From Bacillus swezeyi (GTDB taxonomy: Bacteria; Bacillota; Bacilli; Bacillales; Bacillaceae): a stretch of 55,813 nt of DNA. Positions 1 to 9,715 of this stretch are shown here, piece after piece. A program made the translations under genes and the position numbers. The number at the start of each line of letters is the position of its first letter. The first letter of the stretch is position 1. The stretch covers positions 1 through 55,813 of the forward strand of contig NZ_MRBK01000008.1 of NCBI RefSeq assembly GCF_001969815.1. The letters run 5' to 3'. A model generated the notes under the pieces. It was not told the DNA's origin. It searched no databases and saw only the letters and a program-made list of their open reading frames with translations.

Positions 1-29
1 TCAAAGATCATTGTTAAAGCGACTTTTAT

Positions 30-58
30 ATTATATCTAATCCTCAATATAAAGTCAA
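30..58 (-). promoter_or_regulatory. rRNA operon promoter P2 (sigma-A)
   Basis: On the minus strand the -35 TTGACT (53-58) is followed after exactly 17 bp by -10 TATAAT (30-35). An AAAAAAGTTC block lies directly upstream, as is common before Bacillus rRNA promoters. It points to the left, out of the window, so the transcribed rRNA operon (rrnJ in the B. subtilis order) must start beyond position 1. The few bases after it resemble an rRNA leader. Confidence 0.85.
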
Positions 59-115
59 GAACTTTTTTCTAAGTTCTTATTTTGTTTCATCGCCGTTTTT
101 GCGGCAACGAATAAT

Positions 116-144
116 AATATACCACCGTATTTATGATTGCGCAA
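116..144 (-). promoter_or_regulatory. rRNA operon promoter P1 (sigma-A)
   Basis: Minus-strand -35 TTGCGC (139-144), 17-bp spacer, -10 TATATT (116-121). It lies 86 bp upstream of the better-matching P2 and in the same direction, which gives the tandem P1/P2 layout known for Bacillus rRNA operons. It sits immediately after the lysS terminator. Confidence 0.75.
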
Positions 145-155
145 TACTTTTTTGA

Positions 156-210
156 GAAAAAATAAAATTTGTTTTTAAATAAGCAGCTGCCGTTTATATT
201 GCAGCTGCTG
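156..210 (-). terminator. Intrinsic terminator after lysS
   Basis: A 9-bp stem AGCAGCTGC/GCAGCTGCT (182-190 with 201-209) is followed on the minus strand by an A/T-rich tract with several T runs. It lies 11 bp after the lysS stop codon and closes the folate-lysS operon before the rRNA promoters. Confidence 0.75.
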
Positions 211-220
211 CCCGAAGCTC

Positions 221-1726
<1,506 letters not shown>

Positions 1727-1750
1727 TCACTCCGTTACTTTTAGTCTTTC

Positions 1751-1788
1751 AGGAAAAAAGCAGAAAAACTGCCAGTTAAAACTGGCAG
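1751..1788 (-). terminator. Terminator/attenuator between dusB and lysS
   Basis: The stem CTGCCAGT/ACTGGCAG (1769-1776 with 1781-1788) with a 4-nt loop is followed on the minus strand by TTTTTCTGCTTTTTT. The last T lies 31 nt before the lysS start. I see no promoter between it and lysS, so lysS expression probably depends on partial read-through. Confidence 0.8.
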
Positions 1789-1804
1789 TGAGCAGAGGTC
1801 GGAT

Positions 1805-2806
1805 TTATCCTACTTTTACATCCTGAAGCTCTTTTGCCTCGGCTTCAATCGTAAACGCATCTAAAAGCTGAACGAGCTCATCTCTCGTTTCACAATGGTT
1901 GATTTCATTCCGGACCTTTGCGTTTCCTCTTATGCCTTTTAAATACCAGGCTGCGTGTTTTCTCATTTCACGAACCGCCACATTTTCTCCTTTTAGTTCG
2001 ATTAAACGGTCAAGGTGAAGTTTGCAGACGGACATTTTTTCACGCACTTTCGGCTCATCTTTCAATTCGCCTGTCTCCAGATAGTGAACCGTACGGTAAA
2101 TCATCCAAGGATTTCCTAAAGCTGCACGGCCGATCATCACACCGTCGACTCCTGTTTCATCAAGCATGCGCTTTGCATCTTGAGGGGTTTTAACATCGCC
2201 GTTTCCGATAACAGGTATTGAAACAGACTGCTTCACTTCTTTGATGATATCCCAGTTCGCCGTTCCTTCATACATTTGCACGCGAGTCCTTCCATGAAGA
2301 GCCACCGCTTTTCCGCCAGCGCGTTCAACAGCTCTCGCATTCTCAACAGCGTATATATGGTCTTCATCCCAGCCCATCCTCATCTTAACGGTGACGGGCT
2401 TATCGACGGAATCAACCACAGCAGAAACCATCTCATAAATTTTATTTGGATCAAGCAGCCATTTGGCCCCCGCATCACATTTTGTAATCTTTGGCACCGG
2501 ACATCCCATGTTAATATCAATAATATCAGCAGTTGTGTTTTGGTCAACGAATTTTGCGGCTTCGACGAGCGTTTCTTTTTCACCGCCGAAAATTTGCAGG
2601 CTCAGCGGCTTTTCCCGTTCATCGATGTAAAGCATGCCCATCGTTTTGGCGTTATTGTAAAGAATGGCTTTGTCACTGACCATTTCAGCACATACCAATC
2701 CCGCTCCAAATTCTTTAACAGTTAAACGGAAAGCGGAATTGCATACTCCGGCCATCGGCGCCAGCACCACTCTGTTTTTTAATTCGATATCACCGATTTT
2801 AAACAT
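1805..2806 (-). CDS. dusB: tRNA-dihydrouridine synthase
   Basis: DusB is an FMN enzyme that reduces uridines in the tRNA D-loop with NADPH. The 333-residue protein starts MFKIGDIELKNRVVLAPMAG, the typical N-terminal strand of the Dus TIM barrel. It carries INMGCPVPKITKCDAGAKWL (about residues 97-116), which contains the conserved catalytic Cys and FMN-binding region, then KMRMGWD, ALHGRTRVQMYEG and GNGDV, and ends in the helical tRNA-binding domain. Length and motifs agree with B. subtilis YacF/DusB. It is preceded closely by yazB and followed by the hairpin before lysS. Confidence 0.95.
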   Translation of the reverse strand: MFKIGDIELKNRVVLAPMAGVCNSAFRLTVKEFGAGLVCAEMVSDKAILYNNAKTMGMLYIDEREKPLSLQIFGGEKETLVEAAKFVDQNTTADIIDINMGCPVPKITKCDAGAKWLLDPNKIYEMVSAVVDSVDKPVTVKMRMGWDEDHIYAVENARAVERAGGKAVALHGRTRVQMYEGTANWDIIKEVKQSVSIPVIGNGDVKTPQDAKRMLDETGVDGVMIGRAALGNPWMIYRTVHYLETGELKDEPKVREKMSVCKLHLDRLIELKGENVAVREMRKHAAWYLKGIRGNAKVRNEINHCETRDELVQLLDAFTIEAEAKELQDVKVG

Positions 2807-2822
2807 TTTTTGTCCTCCTTTC

Positions 2823-3032
2823 TTATTCTTCTGGTGGAGATAATTCCTCCACTGTTATATTTAAAGTATTGGCTACATCTCTAAGCATGCTTTCCGACGG
2901 CATTCGATTTCCCCGTTCTACTTCGCCCAGCACAGAAACGGACATACCCAGAGCTTTGGCAAACCCTTCTTGAGTATAACCTTTCAGCTTTCTGTACGCA
3001 CGAATTCGTCTACCCCAGATTTCTGCTTCCAT
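2823..3032 (-). CDS. yazB: Small XRE-family HTH protein YazB
   Basis: This 69-residue protein is almost only a helix-turn-helix domain of the Cro/C1 (XRE) type: a first helix AYRKLKGYTQEGFAKAL, a recognition helix SVSVLGEVERG and NRMPSESMLRDVANTLNI. Its role is unknown. Position in the folate operon suggests a local regulator, but no target is visible. The start ATG lies inside the 3' end of folK (49-bp overlap); the only internal alternative Met (residue 30) would destroy the HTH fold, so the overlap is real. Confidence 0.88.
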   Translation of the reverse strand: MEAEIWGRRIRAYRKLKGYTQEGFAKALGMSVSVLGEVERGNRMPSESMLRDVANTLNITVEELSPPEE

Positions 3033-3484
3033 ACTCTTACACCTTCTTGATTTTTCGCATGATCTACAGACCCCTCATAGTCCGGATAAATCTCCAGCAG
3101 CGGGACGAGTACAAACAAACGTTCATGCATTCTCGGATGGGGAACAATGAGTTGCTCTGTCTCAATATTTTCACGATTATACAGCAAAATGTCAAGGTCT
3201 GCCGTTCTCGGCCCCCACCTGATGTTACGCGTCCGGCCGAGTTCATTCTCGATACGCTGAGTCAAATCAAGCAATTCAAATGGGGAGAGCGACGTTTTAA
3301 CGGCAGCAGCCATGTTTAAAAATGGATCCTGATCTGTGTATCCGACTGGATCTGTTTCATAGATAGACGAAACCTTTGTAACCGTCACAGATGGATGTTG
3401 ATGAAGGAGAGCGACAGCTTTTTTTAAATATTCTTCCCGCGAGCCGATATTCGAGCCCAGCGCTATATATGCCGTGTGTTTCAT
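2984..3484 (-). CDS. folK: 2-amino-4-hydroxy-6-hydroxymethyldihydropteridine pyrophosphokinase (HPPK)
   Basis: FolK transfers pyrophosphate from ATP to 6-hydroxymethyl-7,8-dihydropterin, supplying FolP. The 166-residue protein begins KHTAYIALGSNIGSREEYL, contains SSIYETDPVGYTDQDPFLN and the HPPK signature WGPRTADLDILLY with the Mg-binding aspartates, followed by PHPRMHERLFVLVPLLEI. Its ATG overlaps the folB stop by 4 nt, indicating translational coupling, and its 3' end overlaps yazB by 49 nt. Confidence 0.96.
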   Translation of the reverse strand: MKHTAYIALGSNIGSREEYLKKAVALLHQHPSVTVTKVSSIYETDPVGYTDQDPFLNMAAAVKTSLSPFELLDLTQRIENELGRTRNIRWGPRTADLDILLYNRENIETEQLIVPHPRMHERLFVLVPLLEIYPDYEGSVDHAKNQEGVRVWKQKSGVDEFVRTES

Positions 3485-3864
3485 TTTCGCTTTCTCGTCA
3501 TCTCTATGGCTACGGATTTATAATGTCCGGGAATCGGCGGATCCGGCTTTATCACTTTAACCGTGCATTCCTGAACCGCTTCAAATTGCTTCAGCACTTT
3601 TTCGGCGATGGTTTCTGTAAGGGTTTCAACAAGGTTGACCGGCTCTCCTTCTACGACCTCTTTGCAAACCTTATACAATTCTGCGTAATTAATGGTCGTG
3701 TCAATATTGTCGGTCTTCCCCGCTTCACTTAGATCCAAAGATGCCGTCAAATCGACGCGAAACCGCTGGCCAAGTTTGTTTTCCTCCTGAAAAACCCCAT
3801 GGTATCCGTAAAATTCCATACCCTCTACATATACTTTATCGATGATAAACGCCCCCTTTATCAA
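3481..3864 (-). CDS. folB: Dihydroneopterin aldolase
   Basis: FolB converts 7,8-dihydroneopterin to 6-hydroxymethyl-dihydropterin and glycolaldehyde. The domain is complete: VYVEGMEFYGYHGVFQEENK (substrate-binding start), INYAELYKVCKEVVEG, LVETLTETIAEKVL and VIKPDPPIPGHYKSVAIE. The start is problematic. As given, translation begins at TTG (3862-3864) with only a weak ribosome site and adds seven residues to the usual N-terminus. The strong AAAGGGGG site instead points to the codon where B. subtilis has ATG, but here it is ATC (3841-3843), followed by GAT AAA GTA. The gene overlaps the folP stop. Function is certain; the start is not. Confidence 0.9.
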   Translation of the reverse strand: MIKGAFIIDKVYVEGMEFYGYHGVFQEENKLGQRFRVDLTASLDLSEAGKTDNIDTTINYAELYKVCKEVVEGEPVNLVETLTETIAEKVLKQFEAVQECTVKVIKPDPPIPGHYKSVAIEMTRKRK

Positions 3865-4693
3865 TCATTGCATCCATCATTTTCGCCATTCTCGAGATTT
3901 GTTTAACATCATGGACTCTGACAATGTCGCATCCCTTTTGGATGCCGAGGCATACTGTCGCACCCGTGCCTTCCGCCCGCTCCTCAGGAGGAAGATCCAG
4001 GACGCGTCCGATAAATTTCTTGCGCGAGGTTCCCAATAAAACCGGGTAGCCAAACTCGCTGAACCGCTCAAGCTGATTCATGACCGCAAGATTGTCCTGA
4101 TATGTTTTGGCAAAGCCGATACCGGGGTCAAGGATGATGCGGTGTTCTTGTACTCCAGCTGACTTCGCAACGCTCACGCATTCCATCAGATCAGACAACA
4201 TGTCCGGTATTAAATCTGTATAATTTCGCTCAGGGCGATTATGCATCAAGATAATCGGTACATCATGCGCGGCCGCGACCGGAGCCATTTCGGGATCAGC
4301 TTTAGCCCCCCATACATCATTGATAATGGAAGCCCCGGCTTTAACGGCTTCTTCTGCCACCTGTGCCTTATATGTGTCGACAGAAATCGGCACATCGATT
4401 TCCTGTGCAAGCTTTTCAATGACAGGAATAACTCTGGCAAGCTCCTCATCAACAGAAACTTTTTCCGCTCCGGGTCTTGTTGATTCTCCTCCGATATCAA
4501 GGATATGGGCGCCGTCTTCTATCATCTGCTTTGCATGAATCACGGCGCGATCTATACTGTTATATTTTCCACCGTCTGAAAACGAATCCGGAGTGACGTT
4601 TAAAATCCCCATAATCAATGTCTTGTCTTCATATGACAACTTGTGTTGTTTTGCAATCAGCCGCTTTGGCCGAACCGTTGTTTGCAGCGCCAT
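3836..4693 (-). CDS. folP: Dihydropteroate synthase
   Basis: FolP (Sul) condenses 4-aminobenzoate with hydroxymethyldihydropterin pyrophosphate to dihydropteroate; it is the sulfonamide target. The TIM barrel shows MGILNVTPDSFSDGGKY near the N-terminus, ILDIGGESTRPGA, SVDTYKAQVAEEAVKAGASI, ILMHNRPE, LDPGIGFAKT and GTSRKKFIGRVL. I start at ATG 4691-4693 (285 residues, the B. subtilis length) because AAAGGG lies 8 nt upstream; an in-frame GTG nine bases earlier abuts that site and is unlikely. The 3' end overlaps folB. Confidence 0.97.
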   Translation of the reverse strand: MALQTTVRPKRLIAKQHKLSYEDKTLIMGILNVTPDSFSDGGKYNSIDRAVIHAKQMIEDGAHILDIGGESTRPGAEKVSVDEELARVIPVIEKLAQEIDVPISVDTYKAQVAEEAVKAGASIINDVWGAKADPEMAPVAAAHDVPIILMHNRPERNYTDLIPDMLSDLMECVSVAKSAGVQEHRIILDPGIGFAKTYQDNLAVMNQLERFSEFGYPVLLGTSRKKFIGRVLDLPPEERAEGTGATVCLGIQKGCDIVRVHDVKQISRMAKMMDAMIDKGGVYHR

Positions 4694-4710
4694 ATCCTTC
4701 ACCCTTTAGA

Positions 4711-5568
4711 TCAATTATAGTCTTTTGTTGCTTGTCTATCGTTAGTGTATACCTCTTGCAGACTTTTTGTCAGGCTTCCATCCTTTCCCGGGAATGCGGC
4801 ACCGCCGATTTTCCGGAGTGGGACGATTTCCTGAACGGAATTGGTCATCCAGGCTTCATCCGCATGGAGAAGGTGCTCCAATGGATATTCTCCCTGCTTG
4901 ACTTCAACTCCCATATGTTTGAGACGCTCGATTAGATAACGCCTTGTCACACCGCCTAAAATGCCGGTCTTCAATGAAGGAGTATACACACACCCGTCTT
5001 TTTGCCAAAAAAGATTGGAAATGATTCCCTCGGCAACAGCTCCTCCGTCCGTCAGAAAAATCCCTTCTTTATCCGGCTCATTTCCCAACTCTCGTTTTCC
5101 GTACAGGTTATTTAAAAAATGATGAGATTTCAGGCGGAATGGACCCTCAGGCGTATTTCTGCGGACTTGCAAAACGACCCCTTCCTTTTCAGCGGGAACA
5201 GACGCCGGATGAAAAGCATTCATTATCACCATGATGCCGGGTTTTTTGTACGAATTTGGAAAAAGTCCCGGTCCGCCGGGCCCGGCTGATATATTCAGCC
5301 TGATTCGCGCATCTCCATTTGGCGGCTGATTTATTTCGAGCAGCTTGTCCAGCACAGCGAGTACATCGCTTTGCGTCAGGGCCGTCTCTATTTTCAGCTC
5401 ACCTAATGCTTTCTCAAGCCTTTCCATATGCCATTCAAGCAGAAAAGGCTTCCCTTCATAAAGGCGAAATGTTTCAAAAACGCCGATTCCATATAAAAAA
5501 CCATGGTCAAAAGGAGAAAGTCTTGCTTCTTCCTCCTTTACATATTGACCGTTCAGATAAATGATCAT
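4711..5568 (-). CDS. pabC: 4-amino-4-deoxychorismate lyase
   Basis: PabC is a PLP-dependent fold-type IV enzyme that releases pyruvate from aminodeoxychorismate to yield 4-aminobenzoate. The 285-residue sequence starts [20 protein letters not shown] and has [20 protein letters not shown], then [17 protein letters not shown] with the likely PLP lysine, the segment [20 protein letters not shown] and [20 protein letters not shown]. It overlaps pabA by 4 nt and precedes folP by 17 nt, so p-aminobenzoate synthesis is directly followed by its use. Confidence 0.95.
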   Translation of the reverse strand: MIIYLNGQYVKEEEARLSPFDHGFLYGIGVFETFRLYEGKPFLLEWHMERLEKALGELKIETALTQSDVLAVLDKLLEINQPPNGDARIRLNISAGPGGPGLFPNSYKKPGIMVIMNAFHPASVPAEKEGVVLQVRRNTPEGPFRLKSHHFLNNLYGKRELGNEPDKEGIFLTDGGAVAEGIISNLFWQKDGCVYTPSLKTGILGGVTRRYLIERLKHMGVEVKQGEYPLEHLLHADEAWMTNSVQEIVPLRKIGGAAFPGKDGSLTKSLQEVYTNDRQATKDYN

Positions 5569-6149
5569 GCGTTCACTTTCTTTCGGTAAGACTCAATAAA
5601 GTTTTTGAGCATTTCTTTACCGAAGGATGTCATGATGGATTCCGGATGGAACTGTACGCCTTCGATCGGCAATTCTTTATGCCTGATGGCCATGATCTCT
5701 CCTTCTTCTGTCCAGGCGGATTTGATAAAGCAGCTCGGCAGGGTCTCCGGTTTGACAATAAGTGAATGGTACCTTGTAGCCGTCAACGGATTCTCCAAAC
5801 CTTTAAAAACCGTTGATCCGTCATGAGAAATGCCGGACGTTTTCCCGTGCATCAAACGCTCTGCCCTGACCACGTCGCCTCCGAAAACCTGGGCGATCGA
5901 CTGATGTCCGAGGCAGACACCGAAAATTGGAATCTTCCCGGCAAAATAGCGGATGGCTTCAAGGCTGATTCCCGCTTCATCAGGACTGCACGGACCTGGC
6001 GAAATCATGAGAAAGTCAGGAGACATATCTTCTATTTCCGCCACTGTAATTTCATCATTGCGTTTTACAACCAATTCTTCTCCGAGCTCACCTAAATACT
6101 GAACCAAATTGTAAGTAAACGAATCATAATTGTCGATCATCAAAATCAT
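5565..6149 (-). CDS. pabA: Aminodeoxychorismate/anthranilate synthase glutamine amidotransferase subunit
   Basis: This class I glutaminase supplies ammonia to PabB and, in B. subtilis, also to anthranilate synthase TrpE (amphibolic TrpG/PabA), because the trp operon lacks its own copy. The 194 residues carry the catalytic triad: Cys79 in GVCLGHQ and His168/Glu170 in QFHPES, with the oxyanion motif [11 protein letters not shown] around residues 50-60. Start and stop overlap pabB and pabC by 4 nt each, which suggests coupled translation and balanced subunits. Confidence 0.96.
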   Translation of the reverse strand: MILMIDNYDSFTYNLVQYLGELGEELVVKRNDEITVAEIEDMSPDFLMISPGPCSPDEAGISLEAIRYFAGKIPIFGVCLGHQSIAQVFGGDVVRAERLMHGKTSGISHDGSTVFKGLENPLTATRYHSLIVKPETLPSCFIKSAWTEEGEIMAIRHKELPIEGVQFHPESIMTSFGKEMLKNFIESYRKKVNA

Positions 6150-7576
6150 ATCTCAGCTCTCCTCTGCTCTTTTTTCTCTTCTTCACTCAACTGCAGCGCT
6201 TTTGTCATCGCAATGGCCTTTTTCAATGATTCCTTGTACTCATGCTTAGGGTTTGAATCAATAACGATTCCTGCTCCAGACTGCATGAATGCATGGCCTG
6301 CTTTGACATAAATTGTTCGGATGACGATATTAAAGTGCATATCTTGATTATATCCGAACCATCCTATAGAACCAGTATAAAGCCCTCGCCTCGTCGGCTC
6401 AAGCTCCTCAATAATTTCCATTGTTCTGACCTTCGGTGCTCCCGTGATCGTTCCCCCCGGAAATACGGCGTGGATAACATCAACAGCATCACATTCTTCT
6501 TTTATTTCTCCGCACACATTTGAAACAATGTGCATCACATGTGAATATTTTTCAATCACCATGAATTCATCGACACGTACAGATCCGTACTTCGATACTC
6601 TGCCAAGGTCATTCCGCTCTAAATCAACAAGCATCACATGTTCAGCCCGTTCTTTTTCATTCATGATCAATTCATTTGCGAGCGACTCATCTTCCGCTTC
6701 ATCAGCGCCTCGGGATCTTGTCCCTGCGATAGGTCTCGTTTCAAGAAGGGTTCCTTTCTTTTTAATGAGCAGTTCAGGCGACCCGCAAATCACTTGAAAA
6801 TCAGGGGTTTGCAAGTATGCCATGTAAGGCGAAGGGTTTACTTTTCTTAACATTTTATATACGTCAAAAGGCGCCGCCGAGAGCTGCTCAGACTGCCGCA
6901 CAGAAAGATTCACCTGAAACACGTCACCGCTGGCGATGTATTGCTTTATTTTTTCGACGGCCTGTGAGAAACCTGCTTCTGTAAAGGATGGGGCAAACGA
7001 AGCGTCTTTATCGTCTGCCGGCCCTCCATGCTCTGCCGTTTCAGGGTCTTCAAATTTCCATACATGTTCAAGCTGACTCAGTTTTTCTTCTGCATCAGAG
7101 AGCCCTTTCTCCGCGCTGTGCGTGATCAGCCAAAGCGTTTCATTCGCATGATCGTAGACAGCTAAATCATCGAACACGAGAAAGAATAAGTCAGGCGTTT
7201 GCAGATCATCGATAGACAGAATTTTAAATTTTTCAATATAGCGGGCATAATCATAGCTTAAAAAACCGACAGCCCCTCCCTGAAAATCGGGAAAATCTGC
7301 AACCGTCTCCGTTTTCAATGTTTGAAACCACCGGGTAAATTGTAAAAACGGATCTCCCTCTTTAAATAATGTTTCCCCTTTATAATGAATCGTGGTGATT
7401 CCGTCTTTCCCCTTTGCAACGGCGACAGGATCAAGCCCCGCAATACTGTATTCGCCGCCTCTGGCGCTTTCCAAAAGAACATGGTGTTCTTTATCTTTAG
7501 AAAGACGTTCATACTGTTTTAAAAAGCGCTCATGGGAAAAGGGGATCGTTCTAGCTAATGGCCTTCGTTGTGTCAT
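6146..7576 (-). CDS. pabB: Aminodeoxychorismate synthase component I
   Basis: PabB aminates chorismate to 4-amino-4-deoxychorismate, using ammonia from PabA. It is a chorismate-binding enzyme: [73 protein letters not shown] and the terminal [21 protein letters not shown] choose ATG 7574-7576 (476 residues), which has AGAGGA 8 nt upstream and matches the ortholog N-terminus MxQRRP; an upstream in-frame ATG would add 15 basic residues without support. It heads the pab/fol operon. Confidence 0.96.
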   Translation of the reverse strand: MTQRRPLARTIPFSHERFLKQYERLSKDKEHHVLLESARGGEYSIAGLDPVAVAKGKDGITTIHYKGETLFKEGDPFLQFTRWFQTLKTETVADFPDFQGGAVGFLSYDYARYIEKFKILSIDDLQTPDLFFLVFDDLAVYDHANETLWLITHSAEKGLSDAEEKLSQLEHVWKFEDPETAEHGGPADDKDASFAPSFTEAGFSQAVEKIKQYIASGDVFQVNLSVRQSEQLSAAPFDVYKMLRKVNPSPYMAYLQTPDFQVICGSPELLIKKKGTLLETRPIAGTRSRGADEAEDESLANELIMNEKERAEHVMLVDLERNDLGRVSKYGSVRVDEFMVIEKYSHVMHIVSNVCGEIKEECDAVDVIHAVFPGGTITGAPKVRTMEIIEELEPTRRGLYTGSIGWFGYNQDMHFNIVIRTIYVKAGHAFMQSGAGIVIDSNPKHEYKESLKKAIAMTKALQLSEEEKKEQRRAEI

Positions 7577-7661
7577 TCTATCATTCCTCTGCCGTTTTCT
7601 ATTGTCCTTATTGTAATGCAAATCTTTTTTCTAGGAAAAGAGAATTTCATTTCCAATATAT

Positions 7662-7689
7662 AAAAAGCCCTTGAGCATTTCACTCAAGG
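7662..7689 (-). terminator. Second hairpin terminator upstream of pabB
   Basis: Arms CCTTGAG/CTCAAGG (7669-7675 with 7683-7689) are followed on the minus strand by GCTTTTTA. It lies 34 bp after the first cysK terminator and 86 bp before the pabB start. Either it backs up the cysK terminator or, if the folate promoter lies between the two, it acts as a leader attenuator. Confidence 0.65.
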
Positions 7690-7722
7690 ACACCGTTTTT
7701 AAAGAAGACCGACGCCTCAGGT

Positions 7723-7765
7723 AAAAACAAAAGGCCGTCGACATTGTCGACAGCCCCGGCCTTTT
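7723..7765 (-). terminator. Intrinsic terminator after cysK
   Basis: Outer arms AAAAGGCC/GGCCTTTT (7729-7736 with 7758-7765) enclose an inner GTCGAC/GTCGAC stem with a small bulge; on the minus strand the stem ends in TTTTGTTTTT. It starts 8 bp after the cysK stop codon. Confidence 0.85.
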
Positions 7766-7772
7766 CCCGTGT

Positions 7773-8696
7773 CTATTCAAATTGATAAAGAGGCGTGCTT
7801 AAGTATCTTTCTCCATTACTAGGAAGGACAGCAAGCACTTTTTTGCCTTTTCCAAGCTTTTTCGCAACTTGAACGGCAGCATAGATCGCCGCTCCTGAAG
7901 AAATTCCTCCGAGAATCCCTTCTTCTCTTGCAGCTTTACGGGCAAATTCAAAGGCTTCTTCATTTTTCACTTTGACAATTTCATCGTAAATATCCGTATT
8001 CAGAATTTCAGGAACGAATCCTGCTCCGATTCCTTGAATTTTATGCGGACCTGGTTTTCCCCCGGAAAGAACCGGAGAATCTGTCGGTTCAACCGCAAAT
8101 ATTTTAATGGATGGATTTTTTTCTTTCAGAACCTCTCCGGCTCCTGTAATGGTTCCGCCCGTTCCGATACCTGCGACGAACGCATCAAGCCCATCTCCAA
8201 ATTGTTGAACGATTTCTTGGCCTGTCGTGCGGCGGTGAACTTCCACATTCGCAAGGTTGTTAAATTGCTGCGGCATAAAGTAGCCGTTTTCTTCAGCCAG
8301 CTCCTCAGCTTTTTTAATGGCGCCTTTCATTCCTTCAGTACCCGGTGTCAACACAAGCTCCGCTCCATAAGCGCGAAGAAGGTTGCGGCGCTCAGAGCTC
8401 ATTGTATCAGGCATAACGAGGATTGCTTTGATGCCTTTTGCGGCAGCCACCATAGCAAGCCCGATGCCTGTATTTCCGCTTGTTGGTTCAATCAGTGTAT
8501 CTCCCTCTTTTAGAAGGCCTTTTTCTTCGGCGTCTTCAATCATCGCAAGCGCAATCCGGTCTTTTACGCTGCTTCCGGGATTCATATACTCAAGTTTTAC
8601 ATAAACATCAGCACTGTTTTCATCAACTAGACGATTTAATTTAACGACAGGTGTGTTTCCGATTAAGTCGTAGACAGAGTTTGCAACGCGAACCAT
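7773..8696 (-). CDS. cysK: Cysteine synthase (O-acetylserine thiol-lyase)
   Basis: CysK forms cysteine from O-acetylserine and sulfide with PLP. The 307 residues show NPGSSVKDR with the PLP Schiff-base lysine at residue 45, the substrate loop TSGNTG (72-77), [10 protein letters not shown] for phosphate binding and [12 protein letters not shown] near the C-terminus. In B. subtilis CysK also binds the repressor CymR as a cysteine sensor, and cysK itself is a CymR target. It has its own promoter overlapping the end of yacD and ends in a strong terminator, so it is transcribed apart from the folate operon. Confidence 0.97.
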   Translation of the reverse strand: MVRVANSVYDLIGNTPVVKLNRLVDENSADVYVKLEYMNPGSSVKDRIALAMIEDAEEKGLLKEGDTLIEPTSGNTGIGLAMVAAAKGIKAILVMPDTMSSERRNLLRAYGAELVLTPGTEGMKGAIKKAEELAEENGYFMPQQFNNLANVEVHRRTTGQEIVQQFGDGLDAFVAGIGTGGTITGAGEVLKEKNPSIKIFAVEPTDSPVLSGGKPGPHKIQGIGAGFVPEILNTDIYDEIVKVKNEEAFEFARKAAREEGILGGISSGAAIYAAVQVAKKLGKGKKVLAVLPSNGERYLSTPLYQFE

Positions 8697-8739
8697 TTGA
8701 ACACCTCAATTTCCGAGTAATTTTATTGGGATTATATAT

Positions 8740-8768
8740 AATTTATCAATATCAAAATATTTTGTCAA
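8740..8768 (-). promoter_or_regulatory. cysK promoter (sigma-A)
   Basis: A perfect -35 TTGACA (8763-8768), overlapping the yacD stop codon, is followed after 17 bp by TAAATT (8740-8745, 4/6). The very A/T-rich stretch just downstream would be the place for a CymR operator, which B. subtilis cysK has; I cannot define that operator with certainty here. Confidence 0.65.
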
Positions 8769-9661
8769 TCTTTATTTTTATCGTCATAAAACCACGATAC
8801 TTTTGCATCTTTCCAAAGCGTTTTGACTGAAGCTCTGTCACCCAGCTGATCCATTGCAATCTGCCTTCTGATTTGATCCTTCACTTCACGAAAAGTGAAA
8901 GTCCGGCCGCTAAGCTTTTCCTCCAGCTGGATAATCGCATATCCTTGGCTTGTTTTAATCGGTTCATCCACCCACTGATTTTCTTTTAAATGTTCGGCCA
9001 TTTGCAAATATTCCGGCGGAATGTTTTCGTTCTGATCATTGACAAATCCCAGGTCTCCGCCATAAGGAGCCGTGTACCTGTCGGTTGAGTGTTCAGCGGC
9101 GGCCGCTTCAAAGCTTGATCCGCCCTCTAATTCCTTTAAAACCTGTTCAACCTCATCTTTATCTTTTACCACAATATGCTTCAGACGGTAAGAGTCGTCA
9201 AACTTGTATAAATCCTTATTTTTCTCATAGAAGGATTTTAATTCGCTTTCGGAAATGACGATATCTTTTGTCAGCAGTTCTTCAAGAAGTATGTTATGCC
9301 TGATCTGATCTCTCCATTCCTTTTCCGTCGTGTCTTCGTCTTCATAAAAGGAATTATAAACCGCTTTGATCAGAAGAAACTCCCTGTCGATCTCATCATC
9401 AGAAACCTTGATGTTATTCTTTTCAGCCAGCTGGGTGACGACGCGATCATTGATCATATCCTCCAATGTCGCTTTACCGTAGCGCTCTTCCATTTCACTC
9501 AGCCATTCTTCACGCGTGATGCCGCTTTTCCCGATGTCGGCGATCACTTCTTGAGCCGCTGAAGTGGAAGCGGTCTGTGATTTTGTAAGGACGTATGCAA
9601 TCACAATGCAATTGACGAAAATGGCGCCCAATATAATGGGCCATAGTGTTCTTGATTTCAA
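8765..9661 (-). CDS. yacD: Membrane-anchored PpiC-type foldase (PrsA/SurA-like), YacD
   Basis: This is a predicted extracytoplasmic peptidyl-prolyl isomerase. After a short basic start (KSRTLWP) comes one membrane segment, IILGAIFVNCIVIAYVL, then a SurA/PrsA-like helical domain (ITREEWLSEMEERYGKATLE) and a parvulin domain from RLKHIVVKD through GGSSFEAAAAEHSTD, PYGGDLGFV and QGYAIIQL. There is no lipobox cysteine in the usual place, so it is a signal-anchor protein rather than a lipoprotein like PrsA. I choose TTG 9659-9661 as start (MKSRT, 298 residues): AAAGGAGAG lies about 8 nt upstream, while the upstream ATG precedes that site. Substrates are unknown. Confidence 0.88.
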   Translation of the reverse strand: MKSRTLWPIILGAIFVNCIVIAYVLTKSQTASTSAAQEVIADIGKSGITREEWLSEMEERYGKATLEDMINDRVVTQLAEKNNIKVSDDEIDREFLLIKAVYNSFYEDEDTTEKEWRDQIRHNILLEELLTKDIVISESELKSFYEKNKDLYKFDDSYRLKHIVVKDKDEVEQVLKELEGGSSFEAAAAEHSTDRYTAPYGGDLGFVNDQNENIPPEYLQMAEHLKENQWVDEPIKTSQGYAIIQLEEKLSGRTFTFREVKDQIRRQIAMDQLGDRASVKTLWKDAKVSWFYDDKNKD

Positions 9662-9687
9662 AATCGCTTTCTCTCCTTTCCCCATCG

Positions 9688-9713
9688 TAAAAGACCCGCT
9701 AATGGATAGCGGG
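9688..9713 (-). terminator. Hairpin between hslO and yacD
   Basis: Perfect arms CCCGCTA/TAGCGGG (9695-9701 with 9707-9713), loop of 5, followed on the minus strand by TCTTTTAC. The T run is short, so it is probably a partial terminator that lowers expression of yacD, whose start lies 33 nt beyond the stem. Confidence 0.6.
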
Positions 9714-9715
9714 CA

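Noticed and set aside
7577..7661. Defined promoter for pabB
   Set aside because: Candidates (TTGGAA-17-TAGAAA and TTTCCT-17-TACAAT) are weak and compete; I cannot support one over the other.
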